The notes: a model not told the origin generated them from the letters alone. DNA of 64,000 nucleotides from Thiomonas delicata (GCF_900088825.1 NZ_LT592170.1:62001-126000), one strand, 5' to 3'; positions 9,392-17,982 are shown, counted from the first letter of the stretch. Made by a program: numbers and translations.

Positions 9392-10558
9392 TCAGAACGG
9401 CGCGAGGCCGAGCGCCGCACAGGCCCGCAAGGCCCGCGCCCGTGCCTCGTCGGCCTGCTGTGCGGTGAAGGTCAGATGCCCCATCTTGCGGCCGGGACGC
9501 GGCTCGCGTTTGCCGTATAAGTGCAGATGGGCGCCGGGCAACGCCAGAACGGCCTGCCAGTCCGGCTCGCGCAGACGGCCCCCGGCGTCGAACCACAGCT
9601 CGCCCAGCAGATTGAGCATGACGGCGGCGCTGTGCTGGCGCGGCTCGATCAGCGGCGCGCCGACGAGCGCGCGCACCTGCAGGTCGAATTGGGACTGGTC
9701 GCAAGAATCGATGGTGTGGTGGCCGGAATTGTGCGGACGCGGCGCCATTTCATTGGCCACCAGGCTGCCGTCGCCCAACACGAAAAACTCCACGCACAAC
9801 ACCCCCACATACTCCAACCCCTGGGCGATGGCATGCGCCGCGTCGATCGCTCGGCACACCGTGGCTTCGTCCAGCTCCGCGCCCGGCGCGAAGCTGGCGA
9901 ACAGGATGCCGCCGCGGTGCAGGTTCTGCTGCGGCGGATAGTGCACGATGCGCCCGTCGCGCCCGCGCGCCAGCACCACGGACAACTCGAGTCGCAAGAC
10001 CAGGCGCTGTTCCAGCACGCAGGTCACGCCCCCCAGCGCATTCCAGGCCTCGGCCAGTTCGGCCAGGGTTCGCACGCCGACCTGCCCTTTGCCGTCGTAG
10101 CCCATGCGCGCGGTCTTCAGGATGCCGGGCAACAAGCTTGCCTGCCTGGGGTCCCGCGCGTCCTGCTCGCACGCGATCACGGCATGCGGCGCACACGGCA
10201 CGCCCAGCCGCGTGAACAAGGCCTTCTCGGCGGCGCGGTCCTGGCACACGGCCACGGCCGGCGCGTGCGGCGCGAGTTGCACATGGGCATCCAGCCATTC
10301 CAGCGCTGAAGCCGGCACGTTCTCGAACTCCAGCGTCACCGCGGCAGCCGCGCGGGCGAGCGCATGAAGCGCATCGGTGTCGTCGTAGGCCGCGCGAAGA
10401 TGGGTGGCGGTGACCTGGGCCGCCGGCGCATGCGCGTCGGGCTCCAGAACATGCACCTGGTAGCCGGCCTCCTGGGCCGCCTGGGCGAACATGCGGCCCA
10501 GCTGGCCACCCCCGAGCACGCCCAGACTGGAGCCGGGCGCAATGTAGTCAATCGTCAT
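9392..10558 (-). CDS. purK: 5-(carboxyamino)imidazole ribonucleotide synthase (ATPase subunit PurK)
   Basis: PurK uses ATP and bicarbonate to carboxylate AIR to N5-CAIR in purine synthesis. The 388-residue ATP-grasp protein begins with SSLGVLGGGQLGRM, the family's nucleotide-binding start. It contains KTARMGYDGKGQ and the C-terminal NEMAPRPHNSGHHTIDSC signature. The ATG at 10558 gives the standard N-terminus; the longer open frame upstream overlaps purE out of frame. It is between purE and sua5 in a minus-strand operon. Confidence 0.97.
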   Translation of the reverse strand: MTIDYIAPGSSLGVLGGGQLGRMFAQAAQEAGYQVHVLEPDAHAPAAQVTATHLRAAYDDTDALHALARAAAAVTLEFENVPASALEWLDAHVQLAPHAPAVAVCQDRAAEKALFTRLGVPCAPHAVIACEQDARDPRQASLLPGILKTARMGYDGKGQVGVRTLAELAEAWNALGGVTCVLEQRLVLRLELSVVLARGRDGRIVHYPPQQNLHRGGILFASFAPGAELDEATVCRAIDAAHAIAQGLEYVGVLCVEFFVLGDGSLVANEMAPRPHNSGHHTIDSCDQSQFDLQVRALVGAPLIEPRQHSAAVMLNLLGELWFDAGGRLREPDWQAVLALPGAHLHLYGKREPRPGRKMGHLTFTAQQADEARARALRACAALGLAPF

Positions 10559-10631
10559 GGCAAACAGAGGTCTGCATCCAGTCAGGCAAACGCAACGCGG
10601 GCGCGGGCCCGCAAAACGCATGCGCACATGC

Positions 10632-11114
10632 TCAGAGCGCGACGCGCGTGGCTTCGGCCTGCGCGGTCTGCTCGGCGCGAAACGCGTCGAGCCGGGCTTG
10701 CAGGGCCGCGTCCCCGGCGGCCAGCATCGCCACGGCGAACAGCGCGGCGTTCGCCGCACCGGCCTCGCCGATGGCGAAGGTGGCCACGGGAATGCCCTTG
10801 GGCATTTGCACGATGGACAGCAGCGAGTCCTCGCCCCGCAGGTATTTGCTCGGCACGGGCACGCCCAGCACGGGCACCGTGGTCTTGGCGGCGAGCATGC
10901 CGGGCAGATGCGCAGCGCCACCCGCGCCGGCGATGATGGCCGCCAGCCCACGCCGGCGCGCCTGTTCGGCATAGGCGAACATCGCATCGGGCATGCGGTG
11001 CGCCGAGACCACGCGGGTTTCGTGCGGCACGTCGAAACGCGCGAGGATTTCCGCCGCATGCCGCAGCACGTCCCAGTCCGAACTCGAACCCATCACCACG
11101 CCGATCATGGCCAT
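10632..11114 (-). CDS. purE: N5-carboxyaminoimidazole ribonucleotide mutase PurE
   Basis: PurE converts N5-CAIR to CAIR. The 160-residue protein shows the class I signatures MGSSSDW (residues 8-14), VVSAHRMPD with the catalytic His, and [16 protein letters not shown] stands 8 nt before the ATG at 11114; a second ATG two codons on is an alternative. purK follows after 73 bases. Confidence 0.97.
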   Translation of the reverse strand: MAMIGVVMGSSSDWDVLRHAAEILARFDVPHETRVVSAHRMPDAMFAYAEQARRRGLAAIIAGAGGAAHLPGMLAAKTTVPVLGVPVPSKYLRGEDSLLSIVQMPKGIPVATFAIGEAGAANAALFAVAMLAAGDAALQARLDAFRAEQTAQAEATRVAL

Positions 11115-11264
11115 CGCCCGCTCTCCGCAAAACCCGGCATTTTACGGGGGCCGGTATGCTTCGCGATGATGCCGTGCAGCGACCGGCCGAGCCCGGTGAA
11201 TTCTGCTCCGACACCCTGGAAATACGCCACCGCGTCCCCACATCGCGTTTTTGGAGAACCCATC

Positions 11265-12161
11265 ATGATCGACGCAACCCTTGCCAATTTCGAAACCGAG
11301 GTGGTCGAAACCTCGAAGACCTTGCCCGTGCTGGTGGATTTGTGGGCCCCGTGGTGCGGGCCCTGCCGCAGCCTCGGGCCGGTGCTGGAAAAGCTCGAGA
11401 CCGCATACGCCGGCCGCTTCAAGCTGGTGAAAGTCAATACCGAGGAGGAGCAGGACCTGGCGGCAGCCTTCGGCGTGCGCAGCATCCCGATGGTGGTGCT
11501 GATGAAGAACGGCCAGCCGGTGGACGGTTTCGTCGGCGCCTTGCCCGAAGCGCAGATTCGCCAATTCCTGGACAAGCATGTGCCCAGCGCAGCGGAACAG
11601 GAATCGGCCGGGGACGACACCGAGGCGCTGGACGCCCTGGCCGCCGAAGACCCCGATTCGGCCCTTGAAAAGCTGCAGCAGGCCCTGGCCACGAACCCAG
11701 CGAACGACGTCGCGCGGGCCGACTATGTGAAGCTGCTGCTGCAGCAGGACCGCATCGACGACGCGCGCCGCGCCTTCGAGCCGCTGGCCGGCAAAGTCGC
11801 CATCGACGCCCGCGCCAATGCCCTGAAGCATTGGCTGGACGCGATCGAGGCCGCCGCCCAGGCTCCCGACGAAACCGCGCTGCAAGCCCGGATCGCCGCC
11901 GACAAGCGGGACTTTGCCGCACGCTTCCAACTCGCCCAGCGCCACATGGCGGCGCAGCGCTGGACGGCGGCCATGGACGAACTGCTGGAAATCCTGATGC
12001 GCGACAGAACCTGGAACGAGGAAACCGCGCGCAAGGCCTACATCGCCATTCTCGAACTCATCGCCCCGCCCGCAGCCAAGCCGGCGGAAGGACAAGCCCC
12101 GGCCACGGACCCTACCGTGGAGAGCTACCGCAGGCGCCTCAGCATGGTCGTGCTGAGCTGA
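11265..12161 (+). CDS. Thioredoxin-domain co-chaperone, YbbN/CnoX type
   Basis: The 298-residue protein has an N-terminal thioredoxin fold (residues 1-108) with active site WCGPC and the cis-Pro segment SIPM. It is followed by a helical tetratricopeptide-like region: PDSALEKLQQALATNPANDVARADYVKLLLQ..., and a second unit containing AARFQLAQRHMAAQRWTAAMDELLEILMRD. This is the architecture of YbbN/CnoX, a chaperedoxin that hands oxidised clients to DnaK/GroEL. GGAG at 11253-11256 precedes the ATG. Oddly, it is transcribed against the purE/purC genes that flank it. Confidence 0.9.
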   Translation: MIDATLANFETEVVETSKTLPVLVDLWAPWCGPCRSLGPVLEKLETAYAGRFKLVKVNTEEEQDLAAAFGVRSIPMVVLMKNGQPVDGFVGALPEAQIRQFLDKHVPSAAEQESAGDDTEALDALAAEDPDSALEKLQQALATNPANDVARADYVKLLLQQDRIDDARRAFEPLAGKVAIDARANALKHWLDAIEAAAQAPDETALQARIAADKRDFAARFQLAQRHMAAQRWTAAMDELLEILMRDRTWNEETARKAYIAILELIAPPAAKPAEGQAPATDPTVESYRRRLSMVVLS

Positions 12162-12164
12162 TCC

Positions 12165-12182
12165 GCGCGGCACGGGCCGCGC
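12165..12182. terminator. Hairpin between convergent ybbN-like gene and purC
   Basis: GCGCGGC at 12165-12171 pairs with GCCGCGC at 12176-12182 in the 39-base gap between the two converging stop codons. There is no T-run, so any terminator function is weak or Rho-assisted. Confidence 0.4.
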
Positions 12183-12200
12183 GCCGCGCGAAACCCAGGC

Positions 12201-13091
12201 TCAAATCCGGGCGGTGAGCCGGTCCAGTGCTTCGCGGTATTTGGCCGCCGTCCCCTCCAGCACCTCGGCGGGCAAGGGCGGGGGCGGGGGCTGCTTGGTC
12301 CAGCCTGGCACGGTTTCCAGCCAGTCGCGCAGGAACTGCTTGTCGAAGCTGGGCGGGGAGATGCCCTCGCGCCATTGATCGGCGGGCCAGAACCGGGACG
12401 AATCGGGCGTGAGGGCCTCGTCCATCCACACCAGTCTGCCCTGCGCGTCCAGGCCGAACTCGAATTTGGTGTCGGCCAGGATGATGCCGCGGGCCTGCGC
12501 ATGCGCGGCTGCCCGGTTGTAGATTTCCAGGCTCACATCGTGCACCTGGGCGGCCAATTCGACGCCGACGAGGCGCACCATCTGCCCGAAATCGATGTTC
12601 TCGTCATGCTCGCCTAGCTCGGCCTTGGTGGCTGGCGTGAAGATGGGGTGCGGCAGACGCGCGGCCTGTTGCAAACCCGCCGGCAGGCTCACGCCGCAGA
12701 CCTTGCCGCCGGTCTGATAGTCCTTCCAGCCCGAGCCGGCCAGATAGCCGCGCACGACGGCCTCCACGGGCAGCGGCTTGAGTCGCTTGACCACCAGCGC
12801 CCGACCGCGCACCTGCTCGCGTTCGCCGGGCGCCACCACGCTCGCGGGGTCGATGCCGGTGAGGTGGTTGGGCACCACGTCCTCGAGCAGACCGAACCAG
12901 AAGCAGGAGATGCGCGTCAGCATTTCCCCCTTGCCCGGGATGCCCTGATCCATCACCACGTCGAAGGCCGAGATGCGGTCGGTGGCGACCATCAGCAGCA
13001 AATCGTCGCCCACTGCGTAGTTGTCGCGCACCTTGCCGCGCGAGAGCAATGGCAAGGATGTGATGTTGGTCGAAAGCAGTGTGGGGGTCAT
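12201..13091 (-). CDS. purC: Phosphoribosylaminoimidazole-succinocarboxamide synthase
   Basis: SAICAR synthetase joins CAIR and aspartate with ATP. The 296-residue long form is typical of betaproteobacteria. It shows [32 protein letters not shown] near the start, the [15 protein letters not shown] motif and [11 protein letters not shown]. It is separated from purE by the oppositely transcribed ybbN-like gene, so unlike in many relatives it cannot share a transcript with purEK. Confidence 0.97.
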   Translation of the reverse strand: MTPTLLSTNITSLPLLSRGKVRDNYAVGDDLLLMVATDRISAFDVVMDQGIPGKGEMLTRISCFWFGLLEDVVPNHLTGIDPASVVAPGEREQVRGRALVVKRLKPLPVEAVVRGYLAGSGWKDYQTGGKVCGVSLPAGLQQAARLPHPIFTPATKAELGEHDENIDFGQMVRLVGVELAAQVHDVSLEIYNRAAAHAQARGIILADTKFEFGLDAQGRLVWMDEALTPDSSRFWPADQWREGISPPSFDKQFLRDWLETVPGWTKQPPPPPLPAEVLEGTAAKYREALDRLTARI

Positions 13092-13598
13092 GCGTGTCGA
13101 AGGTCGCGAACGGTAAACCTTTCAATTGTAGGCCCCGCCCTCGACGCCGCCGCGGGCCGAGCCAGCCGCCGCAATCGGGCGGATGATCGATCTCGAGGCC
13201 CAGCAGTGCGGCGAGGGTTTTTCCCATGAGCACAAACCCCGTGACGATCGAAATGCTTCGACACAGCCGATACATGAGCGCAACAACTACTCCACCAAGT
13301 ATTGGCTAGATTGCATTGCAGCCATGACTCGCTCTCCTCGTTGCCATGGTCAGGTGCGGCAACCAGCCCAGCAGCCCGTTGCCGTGCCGCCCCCGAATCA
13401 AGCCGCGCCCGGCGAGAGCCAGGAGACATTCCCCAAGAACAACGGGACAAGCCGAGCGCGACGAAGCATTTCATGCGGCGGTTTCCACGACGCGCCGCGC
13501 GGAAGAGGAGTCGGCCTGGATCCCTGCACACGGGCCGACACACGCATGCGTGATCCTGGATGCAGTCAGAGCGTTTTGAACCGAGGAGGAGATGACAA
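13092..13598. other. Intergenic region, purC to the rhodanese gene
   Basis: About 500 bases between the divergently transcribed purC and rhodanese genes, presumably holding both promoters. It contains several short open frames on both strands. None has a good ribosome binding site or a protein I recognise, and base composition is irregular (a lower-GC patch around 13225-13330). I see nothing else I can support. Confidence 0.4.
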
Positions 13599-14579
13599 AT
13601 GAAACTCAAACAATGGATAGGAGCGAGCGTGCTGGGCCTGGGGCTTGCCGCCGCACAGGGCGCCATGGCCATGGACGTGCCTGGCCCGCTGGTCACGCCG
13701 CAATGGCTGCATGCGCACCTCAAGGACGTGACGGTGGTCGACATCCGCGGCGGCGGCAGCATGAAGCTGTTCACCGCGCAGCCGCAGTTCGGCAAGGAGC
13801 ACAGGCTGGAGCGCACCGGCGGTCACATTGCCGGGGCCATCCTGGTGAACTTCAACGACATCCGTGAAACGCGGACGGTCGACGGTGTGAAGCTCAAGGC
13901 CATGATGCCCACCGCCGAAGACTTCACCAAGGTGATGGACAACGCCGGCCTCGACACCGGCAAGCCCATCGTCATCGTGCCCACCGGCAACGCCGTCTTC
14001 GCGATGGACCGCGGCACGCGTCTGTACTTCCAACTGCGCTATTTCGGCGTGCCGCACGACCAGATCGCCATCCTCAATGGCGGCACCAATGCCTGGATCA
14101 ATGCGGGCTATCCGGTGAGCAGCAGTCCCGCCCCCAAGACTGCGGGCGACTGGAAGGCCAGCGGCGAAGACAAGGCCATCCTCGCCTCCATGCAGGACGT
14201 CAAGGACGGACTGCGCAGTGGCTCCGAGCAGTTCATCGATGCCCGGCCGACCGCGCAATTCCTCGGCATCGCCAAGAAGCCGATCAACAAGACGGCCGGT
14301 CATCTGGCTGGCGCGAAGTCGTTCCCCATCGACGCCATCGTCAAGGATGACCACGGTGCGGCGATGTTCATGAGCGCGGCCGACTACAGGAAAATCTTCC
14401 ACGACTTCAACATCAGCCCCAACACGCCGACCACCACCTACTGCAACACCGGCCACCTGGCATCGGGCGCCTGGTTCGTGGTGCACGAGATCATGGGCAA
14501 CAAAAACTCCAAGCTCTACGCCGGATCGATGAACGAGTGGACCAATCTGGGCAATCCGACCGTTGGTCTGCCGGGCTGA
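13599..14579 (+). CDS. Periplasmic tandem-rhodanese sulfurtransferase
   Basis: A 326-residue exported protein with two rhodanese domains. A signal peptide ends near AMAMD (cleavage about residue 24). Domain 1 (about 30-175) lacks the catalytic cysteine: its loop reads VPTGNAV with T129. Domain 2 (about 190-326) has the active loop YCNTGHLASGAWF with C282. This is the usual layout of thiosulfate sulfurtransferases. Export suggests handling of thiosulfate or polysulfide in the periplasm. GAGGAGG about 8-10 nt upstream supports this ATG. A strong terminator follows. Confidence 0.9.
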   Translation: MKLKQWIGASVLGLGLAAAQGAMAMDVPGPLVTPQWLHAHLKDVTVVDIRGGGSMKLFTAQPQFGKEHRLERTGGHIAGAILVNFNDIRETRTVDGVKLKAMMPTAEDFTKVMDNAGLDTGKPIVIVPTGNAVFAMDRGTRLYFQLRYFGVPHDQIAILNGGTNAWINAGYPVSSSPAPKTAGDWKASGEDKAILASMQDVKDGLRSGSEQFIDARPTAQFLGIAKKPINKTAGHLAGAKSFPIDAIVKDDHGAAMFMSAADYRKIFHDFNISPNTPTTTYCNTGHLASGAWFVVHEIMGNKNSKLYAGSMNEWTNLGNPTVGLPG

Positions 14580-14615
14580 AACGACAGCGCGCAAGTTTCC
14601 GAGTGACTGACCTTA

Positions 14616-14638
14616 CCCCGCCTCGCGCGGGGTTTTTT
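14616..14638 (+). terminator. Intrinsic terminator after the rhodanese gene
   Basis: CCCCGC-CTCGC-GCGGGG followed by TTTTTT; 36 bases after the stop codon. Confidence 0.92.
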
Positions 14639-14699
14639 CATGGCGCCGTCATGCCGCAAGCGCGGCGACGAACCAGGCCGCGAACGCGTGAAGAGCCGG

Positions 14700-14909
14700 T
14701 CAAGACGCGATGCGATCCACCAGCGCGATCAGCGTCACGACGATGATCGCCGCGACGACGATCCCGGCCACCACCACATGCGCCAGCTTCAGGGTGGCGA
14801 AGTCCTTCTCGCGGTCCTGCCTGCGGCGCAACCCCACCATCGCCGTGGCCACAGCGCCCAGCGCGCGCAAAGTGCCGCGCAGGAACGACGTTTGCGGCGC
14901 GGAGTCCAT
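14700..14909 (-). CDS. DUF2970 family small membrane protein
   Basis: A 69-residue protein with a basic amphipathic N-terminal half (FLRGTLRALGAVATAMVGLRRRQDREKDF) and one C-terminal membrane helix (about residues 45-65). This matches DUF2970, a family of short inner-membrane proteins in betaproteobacteria with no known function. Its ATG lies 8 bases after the aroG stop, so it is probably translated from the aroG message. It is too short to be noticed inside the longer out-of-phase frame that overlaps it. Confidence 0.8.
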   Translation of the reverse strand: MDSAPQTSFLRGTLRALGAVATAMVGLRRRQDREKDFATLKLAHVVVAGIVVAAIIVVTLIALVDRIAS

Positions 14910-14917
14910 GCCCGGAC

Positions 14918-16111
14918 TCACTTGCGCTTGCGCCGTGCCTTGACGCCGGCCGCCAGCGCATCGATCAGATCCACCGAGGTATCCCACGGCAGGCAGCCGT
15001 CGGTGATGCTCTGGCCGTAGGTCAGGCAGGCGGGATCGTCCTTGCCGGGGGTGAATTTCTGAGCCCCGGCGACGAGGTGGCTTTCCGCCATGACGCCGAA
15101 AATGCAGCGCTCCCCGCCCGCAAGCTGCGCCGCGATATTGCGCGCCACGTCGAGTTGCTTCTCGGGCTGCTTCTCGCTGTTGGCATGCGAGCAGTCGATC
15201 ATCAATCGGCACTCCAGCTTGGCCGCCTCCAGCGCCGCGCAGGCGCCGCGCACATGCTCCGCGTCGTAGTTGGGCGTCTTGCCGCCGCGCAGGATCACGT
15301 GGGTATCCTTGTTGCCGCGCGTCTGCACGATGGCCACCTGTCCGCTCTTGTGCACCGAGAGGAAGGAATGCGGGCGACGGGCGGCCTGGATCGCGTCGAT
15401 CGCGATGCGCAGATTGCCGTCGGTGCCGTTCTTGAAGCCGATCGGCGCCGACAGGCCCGAGGCCAGTTCGCGATGCACCTGACTCTCGGTGGTGCGCGCG
15501 CCGATGGCGCCCCAGGAGATGAGGTCGCCGATGTATTGCGGCGAGATCACGTCAAGGAATTCGCTGCCGGCCGGCAGCCCCATGCGGTTGATGTCGATGA
15601 GCAGCTCGCGCGCTATGCGCAGCCCCTCGTCGATGCGGTAGCTCTGGTCGAGGTAAGGGTCGTTGATCAAGCCCTTCCAGCCCACCGTGGTGCGGGGCTT
15701 CTCGAAATACACGCGCATGACGATCTCGAGTTCCCCCGCGTGCTTGCGGCGCTGCTCGACCAGGCGCTGGGCGTATTCGCGTGCAGCCTTGGGATCGTGG
15801 ATGGAACAGGGGCCGATGATCAGCAGCAGCCTGTCGTCCTCGCCCTGCACGATGCGGCGCACCGCCTTGCGCGCATCCTGGATGAAGCGCTCCACCGGCG
15901 TTCCGGCGATGGGGAAAAAACGAATCAGATGCTCGGGAGGCGGCAGCGGCATGACGTCCTTGATGCGCTCATCGTCGGTGGCGGAGGTCTTCTCGGACGG
16001 GGCGGCGCGCCACTCGGGCATCGGGGCGGACGGCTTCGAGGGCATGACGGGCTCTCCTGGCTTGGTGGACGGCTGAAGTGTCGGGATCGGGGTCGGGGTG
16101 TCGTCGAACAT
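14918..16111 (-). CDS. aroG: 3-deoxy-D-arabino-heptulosonate 7-phosphate (DAHP) synthase, class I
   Basis: This enzyme condenses phosphoenolpyruvate and erythrose-4-phosphate, the entry to aromatic amino-acid synthesis. It is a class I (AroFGH-type) enzyme of about 397 residues. Motifs include LLIIGPCSIHDP, MRVYFEKPRTTVGWKGL, GARTTESQVHRELASGLS, GFKNGTDG and IDCSHANSEK. Two starts have good sites: ATG 16111 (AAGGA upstream, used here) and ATG 16045 (AGGAG 6 nt upstream), which removes a Pro-rich 22-residue leader. Expression is almost certainly controlled by the leader-peptide attenuator immediately upstream. DUF2970 follows. Confidence 0.95.
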   Translation of the reverse strand: MFDDTPTPIPTLQPSTKPGEPVMPSKPSAPMPEWRAAPSEKTSATDDERIKDVMPLPPPEHLIRFFPIAGTPVERFIQDARKAVRRIVQGEDDRLLLIIGPCSIHDPKAAREYAQRLVEQRRKHAGELEIVMRVYFEKPRTTVGWKGLINDPYLDQSYRIDEGLRIARELLIDINRMGLPAGSEFLDVISPQYIGDLISWGAIGARTTESQVHRELASGLSAPIGFKNGTDGNLRIAIDAIQAARRPHSFLSVHKSGQVAIVQTRGNKDTHVILRGGKTPNYDAEHVRGACAALEAAKLECRLMIDCSHANSEKQPEKQLDVARNIAAQLAGGERCIFGVMAESHLVAGAQKFTPGKDDPACLTYGQSITDGCLPWDTSVDLIDALAAGVKARRKRK

Positions 16112-16136
16112 GGTGGGCTTCCTTGCCGGCCCGGCC

Positions 16137-16170
16137 AAAAAAAACCGCCGGGCTGGGCCGGCGGTTTTTT
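16137..16170 (-). terminator. Attenuator terminator in the aroG leader
   Basis: Read on the minus strand: CCGCCGG (16164-16158), a 6-base loop, CCGGCGG (16151-16145), then eight T (16144-16137). The AAAAAA before the stem also pairs with the U-run. It lies 15 bases after the leader-peptide stop and 26 bases before the aroG ATG. It is therefore placed to stop transcription before aroG rather than after a gene. Confidence 0.9.
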
Positions 16171-16185
16171 CGGGATTCGTTTCAA

Positions 16186-16263
16186 TCAGGCTGCAAGCCG
16201 CCCTCTCCCTCCGCCGGTGCGGTGCGAGAACCAAAAGTAAAAGCTGAAACCGGCGTGGTACAT
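16186..16263 (-). CDS. aroG leader peptide (aromatic-rich, attenuation)
   Basis: A 25-codon open frame begins at ATG 16263 and ends with TGA at 16186. The peptide contains FSFYFWF: six aromatic residues (four Phe, one Tyr, one Trp) within seven codons, followed by HRTGGGRGRLAA. Ribosome stalling on these codons would report scarcity of Phe, Tyr or Trp. The segment encoding TGG (CCGGCGG, plus-strand 16211-16217) is perfectly complementary to the 5' arm of the terminator and forms the antiterminator. The ribosome binding site is weak. Function is inferred from this architecture. Confidence 0.85.
   Translation of the reverse strand: MYHAGFSFYFWFSHRTGGGRGRLAA
16211..16217 (-). promoter_or_regulatory. 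Antiterminator segment of the aroG attenuator
   Basis: The RNA sequence CCGGCGG here, inside the leader-peptide coding region 22 bases after the Trp codon, is exactly complementary to the CCGCCGG 5' arm of the terminator stem (16158-16164). Pairing of the two would prevent the terminator. A ribosome that reaches the stop codon would mask this segment. Confidence 0.75.
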
Positions 16264-16289
16264 GGCTGTTTGCAGAAAATCGTGGGACA

Positions 16290-16319
16290 AGTGTAGCGGC
16301 AAAAGTTTCCGCCCGGCAA
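16290..16319 (-). promoter_or_regulatory. Candidate sigma-70 promoter of the aroG leader transcript
   Basis: On the minus strand TTGCCG (16319-16314), an 18-base spacer, then TACACT (16295-16290). Transcription would start near 16283, about 20 bases before the leader-peptide ATG. Each hexamer matches consensus at four of six positions. Confidence 0.5.
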
Positions 16320-16442
16320 GCCGACGCGCCAAACCCGGTTGTTCAAGTCGGCGCAAGATGCGTTCTCCCCCGCCACCGGCCCCATCGCGGCCGCGCAGTC
16401 CACGCTTACCATGCACTTTTGTTCGCGACACGCGTCACGTCC

Positions 16443-17264
16443 ATGGACAACCTCAAGAATCTCGAGCAACTCGGCTTCGCACCGAAATCAGCGCCGCGCC
16501 TCGATAAGCGCGACACCGCCGTCGACCTTCCCGAATACCAGGACAAGAACGGCGTGGAAATCGAGTTGGCTGCGCTACGTCAGCGCATCGGCGAGATGCA
16601 GGACCGCATGTTCACACGCAAGGAGCTGGCGCTGCTCGTCATCCTGCAAGGCCTGGACTCCGCCGGCAAGGACAGTACCACGCAGGCCGTGTTCACCGGC
16701 GTCAACCCGCTGGGCATCCGCGCCGCCTCGTTCAGCTTCCCCACGCCGACCGAGCAGCGGCACGACTTCCTCTGGCGGGTGCACGCGCAAGTTCCGCCCA
16801 GGGGCTGCATCGGCGTGTTCAACCGCAGCCATTACGAGGACCCGGTGATCAACCGGGTGCATGGCAGCATCGACAAGAACGAATTCGAAGCGCGGCTGGC
16901 GCAGATCGCGGACTTCGAGCGCATGCTCGCGGAAAGCGGAACGACCCTCGTCAAATGCTTCCTGCATCTCGGCAAGGACGAACAGCGCGAGCGTCTGCAG
17001 GAGCGGGTCGACAACCCGAAAAAACACTGGAAGTTCGACCCTTCCGACCTGAGCGAACGCAAGCTGTGGGACGACTACCACGCCACCTATGAAAGCGCGT
17101 TGCAGCTGACCAATGCCAAGCATGCGCCCTGGTACGTGGTGCCGGCGGACCGCAAGCCCATCCGCAACCTGCTGGTGGCGCGGCTGGTGCTGCAGGCCCT
17201 GGAGTCCATGCCGATCAAGGATCCGAAGCCGAAACCCGAACTCAGGGCGTTGAAGGTGATTTGA
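16443..17264 (+). CDS. ppk2: Polyphosphate kinase 2 family protein (class III type)
   Basis: PPK2 enzymes transfer phosphate between polyphosphate and nucleotides. The 273-residue protein has a P-loop kinase fold: Walker A GLDSAGKDST, the lid-type FNRSHYEDPVINRV, and LVKCFLHLGKDEQRERLQER followed by WKFDPSDL. Length and sequence pattern resemble class III PPK2 (able to phosphorylate AMP and ADP), which is an inference from remembered family members. The ATG at 16443 (MDNLKNLEQLGF) is preferred; an upstream TTG would extend it by 8 residues. It is divergent from aroG. Confidence 0.88.
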   Translation: MDNLKNLEQLGFAPKSAPRLDKRDTAVDLPEYQDKNGVEIELAALRQRIGEMQDRMFTRKELALLVILQGLDSAGKDSTTQAVFTGVNPLGIRAASFSFPTPTEQRHDFLWRVHAQVPPRGCIGVFNRSHYEDPVINRVHGSIDKNEFEARLAQIADFERMLAESGTTLVKCFLHLGKDEQRERLQERVDNPKKHWKFDPSDLSERKLWDDYHATYESALQLTNAKHAPWYVVPADRKPIRNLLVARLVLQALESMPIKDPKPKPELRALKVI

Positions 17265-17315
17265 GGGGGGCCAAACCGGCTCGGGCACGCTGCGCTGCCT
17301 GGGCCGACGCGTGGA

Positions 17316-17858
17316 TCAGCGCCTCCAGGACACCAGGATGCGGCGCATCGTGCCGTCGCGCAGAACCACCTCGTGGTAGGCCGTGGCCAGCACGTGCAGG
17401 CCGATGAGCACCAGCAGACCGATGGCCACGGCCTGGTGCACATCGCCCATCTCATGCCCCCAGGACGAACCGCTCGGCGACAGCGCGGGCAGCGGAATCA
17501 AGCCCAGCAGCTTCACGTCCCAGCCGCGCGACGAAGCATTCATCCAGCCCAGCAGCGGCAGGACGATGAAGCCGAGATAGAGCAGCCCATGGGTGAACTT
17601 GGCCGCGACGGCCTGCCACTTCGGCATGGGCAATTCCGGCGGCGCCCTGCGCGAAGCCCGCCACAGCACACGCAGCAACATGGCGGCCAGGATCAGGGTG
17701 CCGAAGAAGATGTGCCAGGCAATCAGTCCGTGGGGCAAGGTGTCGCGGCGCACGTCGGGCATGGTCCACGCGATCGGGAATTCGATGAGCAGCAGGATGA
17801 AAATCGCCCAGTGGAAAAAGCGTGTGGGTGCGCTGTAGGACGGCTGTGGTCGGTGCAT
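17316..17858 (-). CDS. Cytochrome b561 family protein
   Basis: A 180-residue di-haem membrane cytochrome with four hydrophobic helices (about residues 13-33, 44-65, 88-106, 138-160). Candidate haem ligands are H16 (RFFHW), H43/H49, the His of KFTHGLLYLGF and those of GDVHQAV and GLHVLATAYHEV. Bacterial b561 proteins pass electrons between quinones and acceptors such as superoxide. It converges on ppk2 and stands downstream of tldD with its own short upstream gap. Confidence 0.9.
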   Translation of the reverse strand: MHRPQPSYSAPTRFFHWAIFILLLIEFPIAWTMPDVRRDTLPHGLIAWHIFFGTLILAAMLLRVLWRASRRAPPELPMPKWQAVAAKFTHGLLYLGFIVLPLLGWMNASSRGWDVKLLGLIPLPALSPSGSSWGHEMGDVHQAVAIGLLVLIGLHVLATAYHEVVLRDGTMRRILVSWRR

Positions 17859-17982
17859 GGTGTGGTGGTCGTCATGGGTGAAGCGGGCTGGCCGCGTGTA
17901 TCAAGCTAAACGCGCAGGCTTAGCGACGGCTTAGGCGCCATGCGCGCAGGCAGCCCCCGCGATCTGCGCCGGGTCCGGCGCC

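Noticed and set aside
13227-13553. Short plus-strand ORFs upstream of the rhodanese gene
   Set aside because: No ribosome binding sites, no recognisable protein, overlapping frames; the stretch is better described as intergenic.
14592-14640. Terminator hairpin 14616-14638 serving DUF2970/aroG as well
   Set aside because: The T-run exists only on the plus strand, so it serves the rhodanese gene.
16419-16442. TTG start of ppk2 at 16419
   Set aside because: No ribosome binding site and no gain in homology; the ATG at 16443 gives the expected start.
16186-16469. Longer minus-strand ORFs of 81 and 95 codons covering the aroG leader
   Set aside because: The 81-codon frame only becomes meaningful from the internal ATG at 16263 (aromatic-rich leader); the 95-codon frame is a different phase and starts inside ppk2.
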